Assembly: GCA_964545895.1 (NCBI GenBank)
Contig: CAZJHS010000083.1
Span: forward strand, 1 to 12,877
DNA length: 12,877 bases
Reading direction: 5' to 3'
Source: UBA6183 sp964545895
GTDB taxonomy: Bacteria; Bacteroidota; Bacteroidia; UKL13-3
The notes under the pieces were generated by a model. That model saw nothing but the letters and a program-made list of their open reading frames with translations. It was not told the origin of the DNA and ran no database searches. Below are positions 7,665-12,877 of this stretch, piece after piece. The position numbers and the translations under genes were made by a program. The first letter of the stretch is position 1. Every line of letters begins with the position of its first letter.

Positions 7665-10232
7665 ATGATGAAAAACAAACTTTTTACACTACTAATTGCG
7701 CTTAGTATTTTACCATTTACGGTATTTGCGCAAAACCCCAATTTGCAATCGGTACAAAACCTGCTTATGCAGCAAGGTTTATCATTAACTGATGTTCAAG
7801 AACTGGTAATTACGGATATGTATACCAGTAAAAATAATGGCGTAACCCATGTTTATTTTCGCCAAAAGTACAATGGTATTGAAGTATACAATGCTGTTGG
7901 TAGTGCTCATTTTAAGCAAGGTAAAGTTGTTGCTTTACAGCAATCGTTTGTAAACGGAATAGCCATCAAAACACAAGGGTTAAAGCAAACCATTAGTGCA
8001 AGTGCAGCTATCACAAATACAGCTACGTTTTTAAATTTAAAAACACCTACTGCATTAAACAAAACCGACTTAACACTTAACAATTATAAAACACAGTTGG
8101 TTGATGTTAAAATATCGGCCGAACCAATTAAAGTACAAGTGTATTACTTGGTGGTTGATGCTGGTTTAAAATTAGTTTACAACACCAATTGGCTTGATGA
8201 TGTTACTGGAAATTGGTGGAACGTACGTGTTGATGCAGCAAATGGCCAAGTTGTAGATCAAAATAATTGGAGTGTAAGTTGTGCCAATCATGTGCATCAA
8301 ACTTTCGGTAAAACTGCTGCCCAATTAGCTACTAAAACAAATGGTGCTGTTCAAAAAACAGCAAACCCACGTGGTACTTACAATGCATTACCACTTGGTG
8401 TAGAGAGTCCAATACATGGTAGCCGTGCTTTGTTGGTTAACCCAGCTGATTCGTTGGCTTCGCCTTGGGGTTGGCATGATACCAATGCTGTTGAAGGTGC
8501 AGAATACACCATTACACGTGGTAATAATGTGTATGCTAGCGAAGATAAAAACAATAAAAACACTCCAGGCTTTAGCCCTGATGGTGGCGATAGTTTGGTT
8601 TTTGATTACGATTACCAAATGGCTACAGGCTCTGATGTTTCAAACTTAAATGCTGCAATAACTAACTTGTTTGTTTGGAATAACTACATGCATGATGTCA
8701 TGTATCATTATGGTTTTGATGAAACCTCGGGTAATTTTCAAGCCAATACTTACGGCCGTGGAGGCGAAGGTGACGATGCTGTAGCAGCAGATGCACAAGA
8801 TGGAAGTGGAACTAACAATGCCAATTTTGCTACGCCACCCGATGGACAAACACCACGCATGCAAATGTATTTGTGGAGCAACGGAACTGCAGCACCAATA
8901 TACGTGTATGCTACAGATAGCGCTAAAACTGATTCAGCTGCGGCTTTAGTTTCTGGTTTTGGCCCTAAAAAATTTACCATCGAAAATGTAGAATTAAAAC
9001 TTGTTTCGGGTGTAACTAGTGGTAATAGTTTGGCTTGCGAAACATTAAACAGTTTAACTGGTAAAGTAGCTTTAATTGATAGAAGTAATACTTGTAATTC
9101 AATTACACGTGTGCGCAATGCGCAAGCAGCAGGAGCAGTTATGGCTATTGTAATTAACAATACTACTTCACAGCCATTTGCCATGAGTGGAACGGCTCCT
9201 GATATTACAATTCCTTCGATAATTATTACCAAAGCCGCAGGCGATGCTTTACGTGCACGCTTGTTGTTAGATACTGTAACGGTAAGTATGAATACTAATT
9301 TACCTGCTTTTGGTTTGTATGATAGTGATTTGGATAATGGAGTAATTGCTCACGAGTATGGTCATGGTATTTCAAACCGTTTAACTGGTGGCCCATCAAA
9401 TACCAATTGTATGACTAACCAAGAGCAAGCAGGCGAGGGTTGGAGCGATTTCTTTTGTTTGGTGTTAACCCATCGTAAAACAGACGACCCAATTGTTGGC
9501 CGTGGAATTGGCACTTGGTTAAACTTTGAAGCAACTACAGGCTTGGGAATTAGAAATTATAAATACAGCCGCAGCATGACTGTAAATCCAAGCACTTACA
9601 ACTCGATTAAAACCTTAGCAGTGCCGCATGGCGTAGGTTCGGTTTGGTGTACTATGTTGTACGATTTGTATTGGAATATGATTGACAAATATGGTTATGA
9701 CAGTAATTTATATACGGGTAAAGGTGGTAACAACCGTTGCTTGCAATTGGTAATGGATGGATTGAAATTACAACCTTGTAACCCTGGTTTTGTTGATGCA
9801 CGCGATGCCATTTTATTGGCAGATAAAATGAACAACAATGGTGCTGATAGCAGTTTAATTTGGAGCACATTTGCGCGCAGAGGTTTGGGTTATTCTGCTA
9901 AACAAGGATTATCAACGTCTCGCTCTGATGGAACTGAAGCCTACGATTTACCGCCTACAAACACTACTGGCTTAAATACGTGGAGTGTTGAAAGTGGAAT
10001 GGCTATTTGGCCAAATCCAAATAACGGACAGTTTGAATTATTAATGCCTGAAGGTGCAACTTCTGTATTAGTTGAGTTGTTTGATATTACTGGTCGTAAT
10101 GTATACAGCCAAACCTTAACAGGTACTGAGCGTGTTCAGATTAATACCACCGCTTTACAACAAGGAATTTATGTTTTAAAAGCCGAAAGTAAAGGTAAAG
10201 TATACAGCACCAAAGTGGTTGTTACTCCGTAA
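7665..10232 (+). CDS. Secreted M36 (fungalysin-type) metallopeptidase with PA insert and T9SS sorting domain
   Basis: Predicted zinc endopeptidase, exported by Sec and then across the outer membrane by the type IX system. Domain order in 855 residues: signal peptide (MMKNKLFTLLIALSILPFTV, cut near Phe-Ala-Gln, 21-23); FTP-like propeptide (about 25-110) and a further propeptide region; M36 catalytic region (about 265-760) with NYMHDVMYHYGFDE; an inserted protease-associated (PA) domain (about 430-545); zinc site HEYGH (563-567) with third ligand Glu591 in GEGWSD; and a C-terminal type A sorting domain (about 778-855) with the WPNP start, LFDITGR and a terminal KVVVTP. All catalytic residues are present. 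Two ATGs sit in tandem (7665 and 7668) and either could be used. It stands alone between terminators. The likely role is degrading external protein for nutrition or surface processing; the true substrate is unknown. Confidence 0.93.
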   Translation: MMKNKLFTLLIALSILPFTVFAQNPNLQSVQNLLMQQGLSLTDVQELVITDMYTSKNNGVTHVYFRQKYNGIEVYNAVGSAHFKQGKVVALQQSFVNGIAIKTQGLKQTISASAAITNTATFLNLKTPTALNKTDLTLNNYKTQLVDVKISAEPIKVQVYYLVVDAGLKLVYNTNWLDDVTGNWWNVRVDAANGQVVDQNNWSVSCANHVHQTFGKTAAQLATKTNGAVQKTANPRGTYNALPLGVESPIHGSRALLVNPADSLASPWGWHDTNAVEGAEYTITRGNNVYASEDKNNKNTPGFSPDGGDSLVFDYDYQMATGSDVSNLNAAITNLFVWNNYMHDVMYHYGFDETSGNFQANTYGRGGEGDDAVAADAQDGSGTNNANFATPPDGQTPRMQMYLWSNGTAAPIYVYATDSAKTDSAAALVSGFGPKKFTIENVELKLVSGVTSGNSLACETLNSLTGKVALIDRSNTCNSITRVRNAQAAGAVMAIVINNTTSQPFAMSGTAPDITIPSIIITKAAGDALRARLLLDTVTVSMNTNLPAFGLYDSDLDNGVIAHEYGHGISNRLTGGPSNTNCMTNQEQAGEGWSDFFCLVLTHRKTDDPIVGRGIGTWLNFEATTGLGIRNYKYSRSMTVNPSTYNSIKTLAVPHGVGSVWCTMLYDLYWNMIDKYGYDSNLYTGKGGNNRCLQLVMDGLKLQPCNPGFVDARDAILLADKMNNNGADSSLIWSTFARRGLGYSAKQGLSTSRSDGTEAYDLPPTNTTGLNTWSVESGMAIWPNPNNGQFELLMPEGATSVLVELFDITGRNVYSQTLTGTERVQINTTALQQGIYVLKAESKGKVYSTKVVVTP

Positions 10233-10258
10233 TACTTCATTTGAATATTGCTTAAAAC

Positions 10259-10296
10259 AAAAAGCCGTCCCGAATTTGCTTCAGGACGGCTTTTTT
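10259..10296. terminator. Bidirectional intrinsic terminator between the M36 gene and htrA
   Basis: Stem AAAAAGCCGTCC (10259-10270) / GGACGGCTTTTT (10284-10295), 12 bp perfect. After one C-A mismatch, three more pairs (GAA/TTC) continue to a 5-nt loop. The A-run on one side and T-run on the other let it act on both strands. It lies in the 85-bp gap between two convergent genes. Confidence 0.93.
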
Positions 10297-10317
10297 ATTG
10301 GTGTTAATATGATTTTA

Positions 10318-11766
10318 TTAGTATGAATAAAACGAATAGAAGCCTCTTGTACCATTGGCATATAAGCCTTCAATAAGCATTTGGCCTCTTGCCCCTTCTA
10401 AATCTTTTATTAAGTCTTCGGCTTTGGTGTATTCTTTTTTGTTAAACGAGGTAACAATAAAATCTTCTGGAATGCCCATGTTGTGCACGCGTCCGTTGCG
10501 AATATTACTAATCTTAATACCTGATTTAATACCGTATTTATCAGCCTCTACTTTCGATACCGCACTAAAATCGGCACCTAAAGCGGTAGAGGTTACACTA
10601 AGTTTACGGGTAATTTCAGTATTGCCTTCACGGTTTATGAGTTTAATATAAAACTCTTGTGTTTTGCCATTGCGTGCTACAGTAAGTTTAACTTTATCAC
10701 CCGGGCGGAAGTAGCTAATTTGTTCATCAAACAAGGCTTTGCTTTCAATGTCTTTCTCGTTTACTTTAATAATTACATCGCCATTTTTAACTCCAGCATT
10801 ATCACTTGGGCCAGATGGTAATACGTATTGCACATAAACACCAAGGTTATCGTTTATGTTTAATTTTTCGGCCAAGGCAGCATCAATGTCTTTTACATCC
10901 ATGCCTGTAAAGCCACGTTGTACCTCGCTGTATTCAATTAAATCGCGTACAATTTTTTGAACCAAATTAGCCGGAATAGCAAAGCCATAACCGCTGTAAG
11001 CTCCCGTGTTTGAGGCAATAGCTGTGTTTATTCCTACTAACTCGCCATTGGTATTTACCAACGCACCACCGCTATTGCCGGGGTTAATAGCAGCATCGGT
11101 TTGTATAAAACTTTCAATAGGAAAACGGTTGTTTACAATGTTAATGTTACGGCCTTTAGCACTTACTATACCAGCGGTAACAGTACTGGTTAGATTAAAC
11201 GGATTACCTACGGCCAAAACCCACTGACCAATTTTTACGTCATCGCTATTACCAAAAGCCATGTGTGGTAAATTGTGTCCTTCTATTTTTAGTAAAGCTA
11301 AATCGGTTGATCCATCAATACCAATAACTTTAGCTTTATAGCTGTGTTTGTTATTGTTGGTAATTACCTCAATTACATCTGCATCTTTTACTACGTGTAA
11401 GTTGGTTACAATGTATCCATCGGCACTAATAATAACGCCACTACCCGAACTGGTAACAGGGCCACGTCTGCCAAAAAAATCCCAAGCCGACCAAAAGTCG
11501 TTATAGGGGTCGGAGGCTTGCTGGTTGCTTATGGTTTTAATAAATACAACAGTAGGAGTGGCCAATGCCGAGGCTTTAATCATATCATCATTACCAGGAG
11601 CATGTACGCCAAAATTACTTACATTGCTGTAAATACCATTATTGGTATTGGCGGTACTATTACCTTGTTGTAGGTAAACACGGTTGGGCAATAAAAAATA
11701 AAAGCTGGCAGCGCCTGCAATTCCGCTGGCAAAGCCTAATGCAATTAAACTAAGTTTACTTTTCAT
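10318..11766 (-). CDS. htrA: HtrA/DegP-type periplasmic serine protease with two PDZ domains
   Basis: Periplasmic protease/chaperone (family S1C) that degrades or holds misfolded envelope proteins. With the ATG at 11766 it has 482 residues. An N-terminal hydrophobic segment (about 5-27, IALGFASGIAGAASFYFLL) lacks a clear cleavage site and may stay as a membrane anchor. The trypsin-like domain spans about 65-275 with an intact triad: His124 in TNLHVVKD, Asp155 in DGSTDLALL and Ser232 in NPGNSGGALV. PDZ1 is about 285-380 and PDZ2, more divergent, about 395-475, with the protein ending soon after. The frame stays open to a TTG at 11775, which would add only three residues; the ATG fits the signal better. 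It follows the DUF1573 gene on the same strand by 57 bp with no convincing terminator between, so the two may share a transcript. Confidence 0.95.
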   Translation of the reverse strand: MKSKLSLIALGFASGIAGAASFYFLLPNRVYLQQGNSTANTNNGIYSNVSNFGVHAPGNDDMIKASALATPTVVFIKTISNQQASDPYNDFWSAWDFFGRRGPVTSSGSGVIISADGYIVTNLHVVKDADVIEVITNNNKHSYKAKVIGIDGSTDLALLKIEGHNLPHMAFGNSDDVKIGQWVLAVGNPFNLTSTVTAGIVSAKGRNINIVNNRFPIESFIQTDAAINPGNSGGALVNTNGELVGINTAIASNTGAYSGYGFAIPANLVQKIVRDLIEYSEVQRGFTGMDVKDIDAALAEKLNINDNLGVYVQYVLPSGPSDNAGVKNGDVIIKVNEKDIESKALFDEQISYFRPGDKVKLTVARNGKTQEFYIKLINREGNTEITRKLSVTSTALGADFSAVSKVEADKYGIKSGIKISNIRNGRVHNMGIPEDFIVTSFNKKEYTKAEDLIKDLEGARGQMLIEGLYANGTRGFYSFYSY

Positions 11767-11823
11767 ACAGTACAATTATTTAGTTAAAAAGGATTAGTCA
11801 CGCTATCAAAAATTAGGCCTTTT
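11767..11823 (-). other. 57-bp gap between the DUF1573 gene and htrA
   Basis: AT-rich spacer. A short AGGCCT palindrome flanked by A and T runs (about 11808-11826) is too weak to call a terminator. TAATTTTTG (11807-11815, minus strand) resembles the Bacteroidota -7 box with one extra base, so htrA may have its own promoter as well as read-through. No Shine-Dalgarno precedes the htrA ATG. Confidence 0.3.
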
Positions 11824-12877
11824 TTATTTTTTACGATACACAATATTGGCCTTTAAAGTAAGCTCGTGTAAGGTTTGATTTGGTGTATTGGTAATTACAA
11901 AAATTTGCTTTTCAACCAACCCTAAATCGTAGTTGGTGTTGTAGGTTACTTTTATAGTGGCTTTTTTGCCCTTTTTTATGGGTTGATTTTTATCCCACTC
12001 TACATTAGTACATCCGCACGAACCATATACTTTGCGCAAATACATTGGGGTTTTGCCTTTATTGGTAACCGTAAAAATGGCAGTATTGGTGCTTTTAATA
12101 TCAACAGTATCTAAATTTACAACCGGTGTAATGGCCGAAAAAATCGGGGCATTTTTAAGCTCTTTAGGTGTTAGTAAACTAAAATCTTCTTCAATGCTGG
12201 CACGTACTAAGTATTTTTTTATGGGTTCTAAACTATCGTTGGTGTAAATTAAAACTTCATCTAGCTTGGTGCCATAATCTTTGGCATGTGCCGCAAAGTA
12301 TTTAAACTTAAACGTCATGTTGTTATCCGGAAAAATAGTGTTGTTATCGTAAGTTACTCTAATATAATCAGGAGTCTTTATTTTAAAAATCTGAATTGGT
12401 TTTCGGGTTGGGTTGTACACCAATCTAAAAACAGAATCTACACTGTAATCAAACAGTTTCGGAAACTTCACTTCATAGGTATCAAACTTTAATTGACCTT
12501 GTTGGTTGGGGTATGTTTTTTTAATACGAGCATTTACATCATTAACATAAACACGCATTTGCAAGTATGTTACATTGGGTGAGCCATTGCTAAATACAGT
12601 TAGTGTTTTGGTTACATCGCCACTAATTCCTTCGGGGTAAAAGTAAGTAACCACTTCACTTTCTTGTCCAAAAGGCACTTCTGTTTTGGCCCATTGCGGA
12701 CGAGAGCAGTTACAGTCGGGTTTTACGTTTAGTATTTTTACATTGCCTTTGCCAATGTTTTTAAACTTAAAAACCACCTTTATGGGTTCAACTCGGTCGG
12801 TTATTGCACCCAGGTCTATATAGGTTTTTTCAAAAAATAAAGCACCTTTTTCTGTTTCAGCAGGAGTGGGGCTTGGC
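11824..12877 (-). CDS. Protein with two DUF1573-like (ASH-fold) units, N-terminus cut by the window edge
   Basis: Function unknown; DUF1573 proteins are exported immunoglobulin-like (ASH/MSP-type) proteins very common in Bacteroidota. The frame is open from the stop at 11824 to the right edge, giving 350 visible residues; the start and any signal peptide lie outside. It begins with a Pro/Thr/Glu-rich linker, then unit 1 from ALFFEKTYIDLGAI (residues 12-25) with FKFKNIGKGNVKILNV and a Cys-Asn-Cys at 55-57. A middle segment (about 130-235) looks like a degenerate copy without the cysteines. Unit 2 runs from about 245 to the end, with FTVTNKGKTPMYLRKV and Cys-Gly-Cys at 287-289. The CxC after the NxG...L..V strand is the family signature. 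A GTG at 12777 could be mistaken for the start, but homologous sequence continues upstream of it, so it is internal. It lies upstream of htrA on the same strand. Confidence 0.85.
   Translation of the reverse strand, partial: PSPTPAETEKGALFFEKTYIDLGAITDRVEPIKVVFKFKNIGKGNVKILNVKPDCNCSRPQWAKTEVPFGQESEVVTYFYPEGISGDVTKTLTVFSNGSPNVTYLQMRVYVNDVNARIKKTYPNQQGQLKFDTYEVKFPKLFDYSVDSVFRLVYNPTRKPIQIFKIKTPDYIRVTYDNNTIFPDNNMTFKFKYFAAHAKDYGTKLDEVLIYTNDSLEPIKKYLVRASIEEDFSLLTPKELKNAPIFSAITPVVNLDTVDIKSTNTAIFTVTNKGKTPMYLRKVYGSCGCTNVEWDKNQPIKKGKKATIKVTYNTNYDLGLVEKQIFVITNTPNQTLHELTLKANIVYRKK

Noticed and set aside
8750..9232. 160-codon minus-strand open frame opposite the PA domain of the M36 protease
   Set aside because: It is fully inside a well-supported gene on the other strand, and its hydrophobic composition is what antisense reading of this region would give.
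12777..12777. GTG as the start of the DUF1573 gene
   Set aside because: The frame continues upstream to the window edge with clear DUF1573 sequence (FFEKTYIDLGAI), so this GTG is an internal Val codon.
1..12877. tRNA, rRNA, CRISPR, insertion sequence, phage or defence genes
   Set aside because: None of their signatures (cloverleaf, regular repeats with spacers, transposase or integrase motifs) is visible, and the space is filled by the eight genes described.

Overview
The window is an AT-rich stretch of chromosome from a member of the Bacteroidota. Four things point there. A secreted M36 metalloprotease ends in a type IX secretion (T9SS) sorting domain. An Omp85 protein carries a lipoprotein signal (TamL type). 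One promoter matches the Bacteroidota consensus TTTG-N19-TAnnTTTG. No start codon has a recognisable Shine-Dalgarno sequence. I cannot name a genus. There are eight protein genes and no RNA genes, insertion sequences, CRISPR arrays or clear signs of horizontal transfer.

Layout. From 1 to 2150 on the minus strand lie a SpoU/TrmH-type RNA 2'-O-methyltransferase and, after a 99-bp gap, lepA (elongation factor 4), which runs off the left edge. Opposite them, with its 5' end apparently overlapping the methyltransferase start, is a TamL-type outer-membrane assembly lipoprotein (2128-4449, +). It converges on a small secreted PepSY-like protein (4505-4945, -) across a bidirectional hairpin terminator. 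Divergent from the PepSY gene is lon (5059-7515, +), which ends in a second terminator of almost the same sequence. Next is a secreted M36 metallopeptidase (7665-10232, +) behind a consensus promoter with almost no leader. It converges, across a third hairpin, on an HtrA/DegP-type protease (10318-11766, -). Upstream of htrA on the same strand is a protein with two DUF1573-like units (from 11824, -), cut by the right edge.

How the genes fit together. The content is housekeeping and envelope biology: translation (lepA, rRNA/tRNA methylation), cytoplasmic quality control (Lon), periplasmic quality control (HtrA), outer-membrane biogenesis (TamL), and secreted or periplasmic products (M36 protease, PepSY-like, DUF1573). 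The only tight same-strand pair with a short gap is DUF1573-htrA (57 bp), which may be one transcript. I see no undescribed defence, mobile or biosynthetic system. The points worth a second look are regulatory: the divergent overlap at 2128-2150, the duplicated terminator hairpin on either side of the PepSY-lon pair, the nearly leaderless M36 mRNA, and a 14-bp palindrome before lepA.
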